Assembly (NCBI GenBank): GCA_013396655.1
Contig: WBMV01006289.1
Span: forward strand, 496,001-560,000
Reading direction: 5' to 3'
Length of the DNA: 64,000 bases
From: Campylorhamphus procurvoides
Lineage: Eukaryota > Chordata > Aves > Passeriformes > Dendrocolaptidae
The notes below the pieces were generated by a model that did no database searches, had not been told where the DNA came from, and was given only the letters and a program-made list of their open reading frames with translations. The position numbers and the translations under genes are program-made. This document shows positions 12,801 to 25,800 of this stretch, piece after piece; positions within the stretch are counted from its first letter, which is position 1; every line of letters begins with the position of its first letter.

Positions 12801-15800
12801 TACCAGCAGCAGAGGGATGCACGCAGCTCTTTGGCATTTGACTGGGGAACAGTTGGGATGTTGATTCCCAAGCAGGGCCGTTCATGTCCTCTTTTTCAGA
12901 AGGAGAAAGAACATGTCAGGACTTTTCCAACAGAGGGAGCACCGGGACAGTCGTGGCCATTGTCAACCATCACCTGAGGTGCCTTATTTTGGCACTGGGA
13001 AACTGGGATGCCCACACATCCATCCTGTGGGGAATATGTATCTACACTGTCAAGACTGGGATGCAATTTGGTGATCAGAAAGAAAAGATTTTAAACTCGG
13101 AGACCATTCTGGGGTAAAAAATAAAATAAAAAATCTGTCTTAACCTCCGTGACAATCTCTGAATTTGGATTTGAAAGGTGTTTGTGGATCAAGCAGACCT
13201 TGCCGTGGCATTACAAAAAATGACTTGTGGTCCCTACAAACTGGAATGGAAATTATTTCATATGTGCCACAGACCAACAGTCTCTGTCCTCAGGCAATCC
13301 AGGCTGATTGGCAACAGATGAAATGCAATGTTTGTATTAGATTCCGTGACCAAAGCAATATCATGCTTATTACAAATTTCGTGTTTTTCAAATTGGCAGT
13401 ATGACTTGATAAACGATCGCCGGTTTCTACTCAACAGAAAGACTAGAAGAGCTTGTTTCCTAGTGTGCATACTCAAAGTGCAGATATTGTGTTTCCTCTG
13501 TTTTGAGGAAACATTTTTGGCAAACTTTGCAAAATTTATTTTTGTACTTTCAGTTATTCTAGCGGTGGCAGAAAAGCACAGATGAGAAAGACAGGAGTGG
13601 CAGATTGGGCCTGATGAGAATCTGTTTCAGATGCTGGTGTGAAAACCAGAGATAACTGAGGACAACAAGTGCAAAAGCTAAGAACTGTATCATCAAACTC
13701 GTAATCACGAAGCATGCCATGACTCAGGCTAAAAGCCCAAAAAAATTTGAGAAATGGATAGTGCCCAAATGGCAAGGTCTTTTGTCATGAACATAACAGC
13801 AAGGGTGTCAGCGAGGAATTCATAAAATCCATCCTGCTGCCTAGAATGCAGAATGAAGAATGAGTTCAATTCTTTCTTGTGTTGCTGTTCACATCTGCTG
13901 TGTCCCAAAGAGGCTCAGTCTGCACCAGATCACACAGCTTCTAATCCAACACAGTGAATTAATCAGGTAAGGTTTCTTGCACGACTGGAATTAAACATAC
14001 ACACAAGTACTTTACTGGAGCGAAGCTTTATCTCTACTATGCCTGAAGCTTTCCTGAAGCCTTGCTAACATTCACAGTCCTCAGCTTATTACTGTGTTAG
14101 GTAACCAGCAAGTTTTTCTTGAGGGTTCTTGCAAATCTGAAGGAAAAAAATAGGATGGCAGTTTTTGGGAAGCTGCTGGTACTCTGATGCTTGATAATGG
14201 AAGGCTTTTGTTGGAAATTCTGGTATTAGCTAAGAGAAGGAGAGACTATGACTGGCTGGGAAACACTGACAATGAGTGTCCCTTCCTTGAAACCAGCTTT
14301 CTCCTAAGATTTCTAACATTTGAGAGTAGGAAAAGAAAACTACTATTGCAAAAATTTCATAATCTAAGAAATAAAACTGTCCCAACTTACATTTTAGGAT
14401 ATAGCTTTTTTCAATTCTCAAAAAACTGTTAATCTTTCCTGGAAAAATTCTCAGTCATTCCAAAGATTTCATATTCACTGAAATGTGATGTGCATTATTA
14501 TTTTTACCTAATTTTAGTGATGAACTTCTTTGGGTAATTACTGAAGAGTAAAATCAGTGACATGTGGCTTTTATATCTTCAGATGCTGCCTTCTTTTGAC
14601 AGACTTTGAAGATAATATATTTATATATTCCTATAGATAGATATTTGCTATATATTTTCAGGTTTTTGGGTACCATTTTTTTTACCGCTCTGATGAGCAA
14701 TCCACCATACTACTTTGTAAACCCTAGGACTGTTTGCATCAGGACATCAGATCAATGCACTATCGGGAAGATTTAACAACGAATAAAACATAATAACATA
14801 CCAGCTGAAGAAAGCATTATTACAGAAACCTTGGCTGTGCTTTAAATAGGCAGAACGAGGTGTCTCTGTATCAGTGCTGTGTTATTTACACTGAAGGAGC
14901 ACGTGATGCAACACTGCAGCTGTCATGGTTGGCTTTACAGCAGGACCTGAGCTCTTAGGCCCTGCCTAACTTCATCCTAAACACCGAAGTGCGACCTTTA
15001 AAACCTATTCTGAGCTCTCTCCCAGCCCTGGGGAGTATTTTAAAATCCAGAGTTCTGCATTGTGGATATTTGACAATGCCTGCCCTAGTGGTTCAACCTG
15101 GGCTGCAGCATCTCTAGATATTCCTGGATCTCTTATTCATGATTATCCTGAGATAATCCTGAATTTCCTGACTGGAAAAGCAGAGTGAGGGCATACCTGG
15201 CATCAAACATGTTGGCTCTGCTTAAACGACACAGTAGTTCAGTGATAGCAGCCTGAGTCCTGATGTAACACAGATTTTATTCCCTTGAGTTTGATTTCAT
15301 GGCTAATAGTCAGCAGACCAGGAGTCACAGCCCTCTTGCATGACTAAGTGATAGTCCCTCCATTCCATGCTCCCACACCTTTCCCAGCAGGACCAGAAAG
15401 CTCAGCCCAATACTTGATGCTGTTGGCTTGGAGTGATAAAATCTTTCTCCTGAAAAAAAAAAGTCAGGTTGTCATGTGAGGAATCCCTCCGGCTTTCTGC
15501 ATGACGGAAATAAAACCAGTAGTGCAGAACTCCAGGAGGATATTTTGGGCAGGATTTAGAGAACATTCCTGCCTTCAGCATTTCCTGTGGATACCACAGT
15601 AACACAAACACGTTTTAAAGAACTCGTGAGTGTCTAGGTGAGCCCTCCCGGATGGTGGTGTTTAACACTGATGTCACTGCTTTGCACTTGTGTTACTGGT
15701 TGTAAACACAGAGCGGCTCGCCCGAGGAACCGGCTTCCTGCAGATTAATGGTGACAGTGATGTATGGAATATGTAAATAGAACTAATCAGAGGTGCCGGC

Positions 15801-18800
15801 CACGGAACCACGGGGCAGGCAGGAAATGAGCGCAGCTGAGAACTTTGCAGACTCACTTTCTTACTCTGACCTTTCAAAAGACGAAACAAACGAATTCAGT
15901 TTAGCACAGATGTAAACACCTTCCAGAGCAGAAGTCCTGATAAAAGCGCGAAGGTTCCCAAGCCAGCACCGAGCCTGAGTTTTCCCTTGAGATCCCTGGC
16001 TGACAGACCCCGAATGCAAAGGGTTTTGTTCCTGTTGTCAGCGATCCGTATCTGCAGCAGCGCAATTTTGTTTCCTTCCTTTTCAACAGCAGCAACAAAA
16101 CAGGGGTTTGTGATGTGAACTCTGTGTACGTGTTGCAATGCCGCTCTTTCCCTAACTCGGAAGGATCTCAAGTGATCATTTTAAGCGCACCACTAAACAA
16201 ATTCACTGAATTAGCAGACTGCAAGATCCTCTCCTTGAGATTTCAAATAAAACTATTTTCCTTTGGGAATTGCTTCATAGGCAAAAGATAAACAAAACAA
16301 CCATATGTTGGATCACATAGTTATTAAATTGTAGGTCTAATTATTGTTTCCAATAAGGAATAAACAACATAGATATTGAGGAGTGATACGTTGTTAAGAA
16401 GTTACTGAAGAGCAGAGTTATTTATTAAAATGAAATTAATTCAAAATATGTCATTTTAATTTTCCATTCTTCAAATCCCTTTACATGAAAAAGAAATATG
16501 GAAATGAATCTTTTCAGCCCATGCTCTTCAGTTTCTTTCCATGCCTATTTCCTCATAGGATGGTAAAGAACCTTTGTTGGTTTTGTTAGCTTGTTTTTGT
16601 TCCCACAAAGAGGAATATTGCTTCCCTTCAGCATAACCCCAAAAAGCCAGACTGGTAAGCTTGTATTTGAGTAAGAACAGTGATGGAGCTTGGCTGTGGA
16701 GGTGTCTGAGCAGTGCCAGAACATGAGTAGAGAGGTGAAGGATGCAAAGTTTACATTGCTTGGAGAGAGATGCAGCAGGATTGCAGACAAGGGAGAACTT
16801 CCCATTGTGCTCCAGTTCTTTGTGCTCAGCTGGGGCTGCACTTCTATTCAGCTGAACTGAAAGCCTGAATCTTTCAGTGCCTTCCTTTAAAAGAGAAACA
16901 AGATCTACCCAGTGTACAGCACATTGTCCTTATTGCTAATAGGATCAGTCAATATTTCTTTCACAGAGAGCAGCTATTGTGTCTATACAAACCAAGCATG
17001 ACTTGATTATCAGCTGTGACAGGACCTTATGAACACTGACAGAAGCCAGTGCAGACACTGATCAACTGATGAGTAGGCCCAAAGGGATCAGGACATCACC
17101 TCAAGGAACTTCTTGCACTTTAGGACCTATTCAATTTTACTTGTGTGTCACATAAAGATTTTGAAAATACATTTTATACTCATCTTGAAAAATGGATTTA
17201 TTCTTTTCTACGAGTAATAAATCATTAAGTCAATATTGTTCTCACATTGCAGAGATGATTTGAGAGGTAGAAGTCAGTAGTTTCCTTCCAAAAAAAATCG
17301 TGAATATATTTCAGTGGTCAGAGAAATGGTTGGGAAGCAGGACAATAGGTTGTCATCACAAATTGCCTTGGAACTTTCTAGGTCTCTAGTCATGTCATCA
17401 ACATAATATTCTGGGTCTGCTTTTTCTGGCTTAAAATAACTGACTTGTTTTTCTATATCGTCATCTTGCAGTATCCAAAATGGCCCAGAAGCATTTACAG
17501 GGTCATTAATACCGTTGCTATAACTACTGTAGCCTGCAGTGCAAAACAGAAAAGCTTATTAGCACCAGCACGATGGCTGACAAAACACAGACAGACTCAG
17601 ATGCAATTTGGCTACTTCATGGCCTAGATTTAATATTAGCTTTCTATAAATGGTGGGGGGAAGTAGGGAGGGGGGAGTTTTTTGTGCTTATTCCCTTCGT
17701 CTCCCCACTCTTCCAGATTTCTGAATGGATTCTCAGGAGATGCACAGCACACTGCTGCATCCAGGACTGCTGCTGTTGCTGCACTATAGTACAGTAATAT
17801 TTCAAGCACCTAAGGCATGACATATGTTGCTTCAGGGTCATTTAAAAGTGCATTGGAGAAGCCATTCAGAGGTACTCAGGGCAGAGCTCATTGTTGGTGG
17901 GTGCTCAAAGAGATGACACAGCTGCTCATTTCCATCTATAAGTTACCCGGTACAGTGTCAATGCCACCATAATTCACTTCTAAGTGATGCTCCGTGCTCC
18001 AAATCTTTATTAAATCAGCTTATATGAACAACTGAGGCTACAAATTAAACCATTTTCCAGGAACTGGAATCACTAGGCAATAAAATGATGGCAGACAAAC
18101 ACAGACAGCATTATATCCACATAACAGGAAAAAAAGCTCACGTGACTGCCACTATTGCAGAAAAGTGAAATAAAATCATGCAGTCTATATTTATCTCCTT
18201 ATTAGTAAAAGACAGAATAAATTCTTAAAGACAGCTGTGGTTAAAGCCAGTTTAAAATAAGCATGATGTGACATAAGCCTACTCTGAAACCGAAAATGAA
18301 GTTCAAACCATAACCCTGCTCCTTAAAGGTCCCTGGGTTGCAAAAGTATTTTTGCACTGAGTATTTCCCATTCAGTCTGATTTCAAAATTTGTATCCCAC
18401 ACGTAGCACAGGTGAATTTTATTTCATTTTTTTCTCTTAAAAAACCCCACAATAGATATAACAGCTTCTTTTTTTTTTAGTCCCAGCAGAGTTATGCTTT
18501 TTTATTACTTTTGAATATTAATACCTCCCATCCTCCTTAGCTCCACAAGCCACAGGGAAAAGGCCACAGTGGGATTGCCATCAGAACTTACCTATTCTGC
18601 AGTAGTTCTGCAGAACTCAACAAAATTATGGGAGGTGATGGGGTTATGTGTTCTCCCCAAGGCTCAATGTCTTACCTGAATAATCAAAATGAGACACTGG
18701 CACTAAAAAAAGAACTATTTAATTCTTAATCAATTAACTACTTCATGATTTTAATCTTTTCCAGCATCTCCTTCAGTTAACACTGAGGAGGTTTGTATAT

Positions 18801-18968
18801 TTGATGTATTATTCCTATGACATCTCCAACACAAATTGAACTTAAAACTGAGAAACTTAATTGACATTGGACTTGTATGTGAAAAGGTAATTTGTGCTGA
18901 TCAGCTTAAAAGATAAATTCTTATATTATGCAAACTGAAATCAGAATATTTGCATCATTTACCATCAG

Positions 18969-18986
18969 AATAATAATAATAATAAA
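18969..18986. repeat. (AAT)5 microsatellite
   Basis: A short perfect trinucleotide run about 0.8 kb upstream of RGS18. Confidence 0.85.
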
Positions 18987-19020
18987 ATCACATATTTTTG
19001 TTCTGAGCTAGAGAGTTTTT

Positions 19021-19080
19021 TTATCTTGGCTGTGAGACTGCAAGCAAAATAAATCCACAGATAAAGAAGATACGGAAGGA
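19021..19080 (+). promoter_or_regulatory. GATA/GATA/ETS-like motif group upstream of RGS18
   Basis: TTATCT at 19021, AGATAA at 19059 and CGGAAG at 19073 lie within 60 bases, about 0.7 kb before the RGS18 start. GATA plus ETS (for example GATA1 with FLI1) is the usual motif pairing of megakaryocyte genes, which would suit RGS18. These motifs are short and common, so function is inferred only. Confidence 0.3.
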
Positions 19081-19495
19081 TCCTTTGGTGTACAGACGTA
19101 AAAATTAGAAGTAGGTGGCTATAATTTCTGATGAACGGTGCAAGAAATTAAAATCTCTGCTTGCAAAACACTTGATGGACCACAGCTTCATCTGACTCTT
19201 GCAGGAGACCCTGAGAAACCCCGAGTTTCGAGTCAGCATGCTGTAGATGGAACTCATTCTGTGCCCAGCATGTGGCACCTGAGGCTGTAGAGAACAGTTC
19301 AAGGTCAGATGGAAGCTCCCTAAGACCTTCAGACCATGTTGTACGCTTTTATGCAACATTATGGTCACTAAAGTCAATTTTAAAGGAACTGCGCTGTGTA
19401 GACTTCTTAGAGGTGTTTGGGGGCAAATGCTGGTGTCACCTCAGCCCAGCAGAACACCAGCTTGCAGCAGCAGCAGCCACCCTCTCTGGCTGTGG

Positions 19496-19760
19496 TTTGT
19501 CTGCACGAGCGACGGACATTTTGCAAAGTTGCAATCTCACTTCCCCAAATGACGAACGTGAAACCAGAACTCTACTTAAAGCCCGGCGTACGTGCGGCTG
19601 CGGCGGCAGAGAAGGTGGAGAACAATCTCCTTCCCACCACCCCCTCTGCCAGCCGGGGGCAACACGGGCGGGCACGGCATGTGAGAGCCCCCCAAGCACG
19701 TCGGCCACACCAGGTGTGAGGAAGCAAGGAGAACGTTTTTGGGAGCGTTTTTAGAGGAAG
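19496..19760 (+). promoter_or_regulatory. CpG-rich RGS18 promoter / 5' UTR region
   Basis: About 19 CpG dinucleotides fall in roughly 245 bases just before the start codon, in an otherwise CpG-poor A+T-rich region. It contains a CACTTCC (ETS-type) site at 19538, a weak TATA-like CTTAAA near 19573, and AGAGGAAG directly before the ATG. Because the RGS18 ATG is in the first recognised exon, transcription probably starts here. The exact start site is not visible. Confidence 0.55.
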
Positions 19761-19882
19761 ATGGAGAACCCAGTTCTTTTATTCCCCCAACTAAACATTT
19801 CTGCTTCAAAGGATAAGTCCTACTACAAGGTCATGAAGTCGGCGATTAAAGAAGAGCCACCACACAAAGCAAGCAAGGCTGG
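19761..19882 (+). CDS. RGS18: RGS18 coding exon 1
   Basis: Encodes residues 1-40 plus two bases of codon 41 and begins [10 protein letters not shown]. The donor GTAAGT starts at 19883, so the exon ends in phase 2. The ATG has A at -3 and G at +4. An in-frame TAG at 19752-19754 lies three codons upstream, so no longer N-terminus is possible in an unspliced 5' exon. The sequence aligns without gaps to the human N-terminal 40 residues but is only moderately similar, as expected for this fast-evolving, amphipathic, membrane-targeting segment. Confidence 0.93.
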
Positions 19883-22800
19883 GTAAGTTTTCAGGTCATG
19901 GCGACCCTCTAAGTGTTCTGTTTGCATGAAGGGCTCTTCTATCATAGCCTGTGGGTGTGAATTTAGGGCACGGATGATTTTATTTTTGACATATGCATGA
20001 AAACTCATGAACTGCAATCCTAGAAACTGTATACATAAAATATTAACTTGCTGTGGAAGCATTTTTTTTAAGAACAAGAAACAAATCAAATAGTGAGCTG
20101 AGAAAACTAGTATAAAGAGGTTGGAAGAAGTTCTGAGAAATGATCTGGGAAAGGTTCTTTTCAAAAATTTGAAATGACAGGAAGCAATACTTCCTTTTTC
20201 TTTGCAAAAATAAAATACAGAAGCTGCTGAGCCAACTCTTTGCATTCCCTAATAGGAAATTTCGTCCCTTCATCCTTAAAATAAATTAAAAGGATGTTGA
20301 AGATGAAAGGATTTCCATTTCTCTTCACTTGCATGTAAACTTGTGCTAAGTTATAAAGAAAAAAATCATTCATGTGAATATGTGGGAGAAACAACAGCAA
20401 CATTACTGTAAGTGAAAATAGCAGGATCTGTAATACAGAAAGAGAGATAATAGTCAAAGGAAATGTCTGAGGGGGAAAAAAACAACCTTCAACAAGGTTT
20501 CTTGAAAAGCTACTCCAATTCTGTTGTAGAGCTAAGCAGAAGAGAAATAGGCTGAGCCTTCTCCTGCAGAAACCTGAATTCCATGAAAGTGATCATCTTG
20601 GTAAAGCTGGAAACTTGGCAAAAGCAGCAAGGTAAGCATTATAAAAGACTAAGTTGGTGGGGATTCCTTCCAAGGAGTGCCTGTGTGACTCAGAACATTT
20701 CCTGCATCTATATGTGCGTTCAGACTTGGCAGAGAGTATTGCTTTCTAGACCTATTTAATTTGAAAATTATCAATCCAACTCAAGCATACAAACACTATG
20801 GGAACATCTGGTGCACATCAAGGTAACTCACCACTAGTGTTTTCACAGCACTGGCCCCCATAGACTTGGAGATACATTTAAACCTTCACTTGGAGATACA
20901 TTTAAACCTTCCCTTGTGCCAGCAGCCTTTGTATTAGTCCACTGACTGTAGAGCAAGCATCAGCTCAGAAATGCAGCTGACAAATTACTGCCTGCAGGAA
21001 AATGATACATCTCCCTGCAAAGCAGGTTTTCCAAGTAATTCTGTGATGTACAGATGCCATATGCACATTAAGGACCCAATGCATAGTTCCTCAATAATTG
21101 CAGTAATTGGTTGAATACTCTTGCCTCCAAAATTCGGATACTGATGTTTGTGCACTGTGGTAATATTGTCCCTGTCACAATGTTTTCATAAAGACAGGGG
21201 CAAAATCTTGGTTTCATTGACTTCAGTAAGAGTTTAGTTCCTGACTTCAACGGGGTACCAAGGTCTCATCAATATATTAAGAATTGCATTTGTAGGTCCT
21301 GACCTACAAGAAGGAATATGTAAAGCAACTCCATGGCCTAAAAAATTTGCTGCCCCTTCCTTTCCGTCACAGATCATTTCAGAACACTTCAGTGCTTCCT
21401 TGCTCTTTTGTCTGATGGACCTTGTTTAAGCAGTTCCTCTCTTTGGGACCAAACTGCCTGCTTTGACCAGAACTGCTTCCTCCAAGCCCTCACTAATTAT
21501 GAGTAGATGGTAGAAATCACATAAAGGTCCCAACTTTCTTTCTGGAACACGTGAAAAAGTGGCTGAGAAGGGGATATCTGAATGCTTGCACCTATGCATC
21601 TGGATAACTAGGCCATTTGTTGCTCACATTTTGAACTATCCCACCCATCTCAGTTCCAGACATGTAAACCCATGCTAAGATTGCATCTGAAGAGAGGAAG
21701 CAGAGCTGCTGTGCAGTCTGGATGCAGACAGGACTGGCTGGCTGACGACCCAGGGCATTTCATACAACGTACACAAACATCACTGCTTTCTTATAATCTG
21801 TGAAAAGGCACTTTCAGAGGCAGATAAAATAGCAATAATAATTCCCTGAAGAATTTCCCCCTTTTGGCAGGCCATCACTGCCTCACTCAGCCAGCTGCAC
21901 ACTACCATGTTACTCTCACATAGATGCTGACTAACAGATTCAGCTGTTCTTGTATAGAAGAGAAACGTGCAGATTTTTGCTGGTCTTTATGTAGAGTTTA
22001 GAGAGAAGTGACAATTATTTTTATCAAAAATGAAAAAACCCACAGATAAACAAGAAAGAAAATTACTTTTTTGAATAATAAAGTGAAATAATAATTTGAG
22101 ATTTCTAAAGTGATTTACTTAGCTATCCTGATTTCCATTCTTCACACAGAGTTACTAACATAAGTAGAAAGATAATTTAATGAAGCACTTTAAATGGACA
22201 GTGGGGTGATAGTAGAAATAGCTTGCAATGTGTTAGTTTAAGCCACTTCCTTCTCATATTTAGAAAGTGGCAAAGCTGAATAAATCTTGGTTTCTATCTA
22301 TTATTGCACAAACTCATTGCTGCACCCAGGTGTTGGGGTCTGAGACCACTGGGTTGATGCAGATTCTGAAGGAGAAACAAACACTCACACCAAGGGTTTC
22401 CAAAGCCAACAGAGAACCTCTCCAGCACTCCATGTAGTTGTGGACTGAGCAGGTGGTCTGAGGTCATAAGGTTTTATCTTTCTTTAGGACCAAAATAATT
22501 TCTGTAGCTATAGGGACCCACAGTTCCCAGATTTACCAGTCCACACAGTTTTTGTACTTCTCATAACTGAGAAATCCTGTAAGGGAGTAAGGTTTCATTT
22601 TCCCTGACTCCAGAATCCCCCTGCTTTACCAGCCTGTGCTCATTTCTTGAATTTCACTTCTCCAGCATTTTTACCTCTCCTAAAGAACTGCTTTTCACTC
22701 CCTAGTTAAAAATTTCCTTCCTGTATCAATGACTTCAGCAAGGAGACCTGTGACACCTATTAAAATAATAATAAAAAAAAATCCTCCTTTTGAGTATCGT

Positions 22801-25800
22801 GCAAAACCAGCGTCATTACTGGCTTAAATTCTTTCCCAAAGTGATTGGGATTTCCTTTCCTTTAAACTTCATGTGCCTACAGGTTTTGCCAAGGGGGCCC
22901 AAACTGTGTGAATCAGGCAATAGAACAGCAAAACTCCATGAGGAAGGGGGGACTCATATTCCAGAAGTGTTCAGTCCATAAGAAGTTGTTCCAACCAACT
23001 AATCCCAGACAAGTTGCTTATTGATACTTGCAGTGTACTGTGCTTTGCCCTCAAATGAAAATGGTTCTAAAAATTAATATTCATAAAGCAGTTGATAAAA
23101 ATTGACTTCACCTTCAGGCTTCGAACCTAAGTCCTAGTCCAAGCATGATACAGCTCACCTGCCTAGTCCTGTTCTGGTCTACTAAAAATCCAAGTACTGT
23201 CCAGGTGTGCATTCAGGGTTAATCTAAACAAAACCAAAAAGTGATTTCTCAAAAATTGTATTTATGTGAACGAAATGACGTGTTTTTTTTCCCTTTCTTC
23301 ACTGTTCTCTAAGGCAGAGTTTTGAACTCAAAGTGAATTATGTGAAATTTGACATACTTGAAGAATATGAGGAGTTTTATAAATGAGGCACAGTGTCTCA
23401 GAGAAACATGACATTTGAAATATGTTTGTGGTAAACAAGCCAGACTATATGTACTATTAACCTAGAAGACTAACACCTAAACCATACTGCTACAATTCTG
23501 TCTTCAGGACACAGACTTTTTCCATATTTCATTAGAAGCAGACTGTGGTAACGCAGCCCCAGAGTGAGGGCATTCAAAACCACATCTCTTCATGAGTATT
23601 TCTGAAGTTTAAAGAGCTGACAGACTTGGTTCCCTTATGAGTTTTACCATGCTATGTGATCTCAAGTCCCTTGAAGACTAGTAGAGCAATGCAAGCACCA
23701 AAGTGAAAAATCTTTGCTCTGATGTTTTTTTAAACAGGGAAAAGAAGTACAACTCTGCAGGAAAAAAGGTCAAAAAATAAAATAAAATTAAAGGAAATGT
23801 TTCTGAAGTCCCTAAGAGAGTGAGTTCCTTTAGTAATGTGATCTAATCAAAGGCTTTGTGAAACCGTCCTGAGCCATCATTGTAACTGATAACAAACCTT
23901 ACACAGCTTCCCACATATACAGTATCCACAATTCTTCAAAAACCCTTTCTCTTTCTTAAGCAGTGTGTCTCCTGAAGAAGCTGTGAAATGGGGAGAATCT
24001 TTTGACAAACTGCTTTCTGAGAAAGGTTAGTAGTTTTTTCTCTCCATGCAGACTGTTAGGATGGAAAAATGATAGAAAATGATGGAAAATTGGTGGAAAA
24101 ATATGGAAAATTATAAAACCCAGCTGTTTCCTTAAATAGCCCTGGCAGTTACCTAAACTAGGTGTGATGGGCCATTTACAGCAGCATGTGTTTCTGCTCT
24201 CCTCATATGCTTAGGCTATAGCATGCTGTCAACAAGTGAAAATAGCTGAAAATAACTTGTAAGTTTTGTATTTTATTGAACAAAGTAATCTAACAGCCAG
24301 TAAAGAGTTCCTTTGATAAAAAGGAGTATTTAATCTGAATATTGCTCAAATATGCCTGACTGCAAGATGTGTTCTATGCATTTAAAAAAAGACTTTGTCA
24401 CTTCTCATACAACTTATTTCTAAACCCATGGTGGGATCCAAGCTGAAAGGGCGTGCTGCTCACAGAATTATCAGATGCACATATGTTCCTCTTTTCATTT
24501 TGAAGGGGCACACATATGTTTCAGCTACAGTGCTGGACATTATGTGCTTTTCAAATCTGTGTTCCTTGAGCAGTTGACATCAATATAATTGCATGGCTTC
24601 TGCAGGTTAAGCACACTTGGGAAAGAAAATATCCTCAGCATAACAACAGTAGTTATAAAGAGGTCAAAAGCCATCCATCTTAAATTGTTACTGGATAACA
24701 GTTTACTTATGAGCAAAGATTCAAATAGTGTTTTGGTCAACCTAAATTGATGTTCAGATGAAATAAAATCTGTGACTTCTGCATATCCACATTTTGCTTG
24801 CTTCTCTTTATAAATTTACGAGATCTTGGTAGAATTTTTACTGATGCTGAGAATTTTGTAATGGGAGTTACAGCACTAAGGATCATAATGGAAAAACTGC
24901 ACTTATTTTAAGACCTGTATGTGTTTTAAGGTAGTTATCTATAATGTGATATTATTCAAAGGGAGCATAGACTATTTTGCTTCTTTGCACAGACTATGTG
25001 AAAAGACTGTCTGATAAGGCCATATTTTTAATGCAACTCAACTTTCCCTACTGTAGCTGGGCTGGATGCCTTTACAAAGTTCCTGAAAACTGAGTTCAGT
25101 GAGGAGAACATCGAGTTCTGGATAGCTTGTGAGGAGTACAAGAAAAGCAAGACTGCACATGAACTTCTGCCGAAAGCTAAGACCATTTTTGAAACATTCA
25201 TACAGAAAGATGCTCCAAAAGAGGTAAAGACATTCTTCATTATGCACACTGTTTGACACAACTGCACCTGATGAAATCTGCTGTTAGGAAGTGCATGCCC
25301 AGAAGCAAAGGCAGCAGTTACTTAGGTAGTCACTGACATAAGAAGGCTGTATAATGGAAGTCAAAGCTGTGAAAGGAAATCTGCACACATAATTCTCATT
25401 GTCTCCCATATGCCTTTCAATACACCCTCCATGTTACTTTAAGTGTAGAGCATGAATTTAAATATTATATCAGTAGGAATCAGTGATTCCTAGTCATCTC
25501 TATATCCAGGAGGTGCATATATATATATATATACACACACACACAAGGTATATTTAAGAAAAAATAGTGCTATTAAATGTTAAAGCTGTAATGAACCATA
25601 TCAGCCAGCATTTGTGGAAAAGTATTATCTGCCTTTATTTAAAGCTATCTCCAGAACAACGAATTTATTCTCCCTTTCTCTTCAAACACTAATTATCTAT
25701 TAAATTATTACATAACTAAGATTCAGAAGCTTTTATTTTAAATAAGCCAAAAGAAGAAAAGAGATCAGAAGAAACTACTAAATTAAACATATCCTTTAAA

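Larger units (their letters stand above)
9311..19020. other. Intergenic upstream of RGS18
   Basis: No exon, RNA gene or clear transposon is recognised. The region includes the G-quadruplex tract at 12774. It also has moderate CpG enrichment around 15700-16160 and a G-rich run near 17652-17676 (GGGGGG, GGG, GGGGGG). Confidence 0.55.

Noticed and set aside
15896..16171. 91-codon minus-strand frame with a hydrophobic C-terminal stretch
   Set aside because: The frame opens at TTG, not ATG. The nearest upstream ATG (16177-16179 region) hits a stop after three codons, and no family is recognisable.
17652..17676. G-rich run as a second G-quadruplex
   Set aside because: Only three separated runs of three or more G are present; a four-tract form would need two-tier or split runs, so the evidence is weak.
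19272..19754. 160-codon open frame immediately before RGS18, in the same frame
   Set aside because: It opens at GTG and ends at the TAG three codons before the RGS18 ATG. It overlaps the CpG-rich promoter, where stop codons are rare by composition. It is useful only as proof that RGS18 cannot extend upstream.
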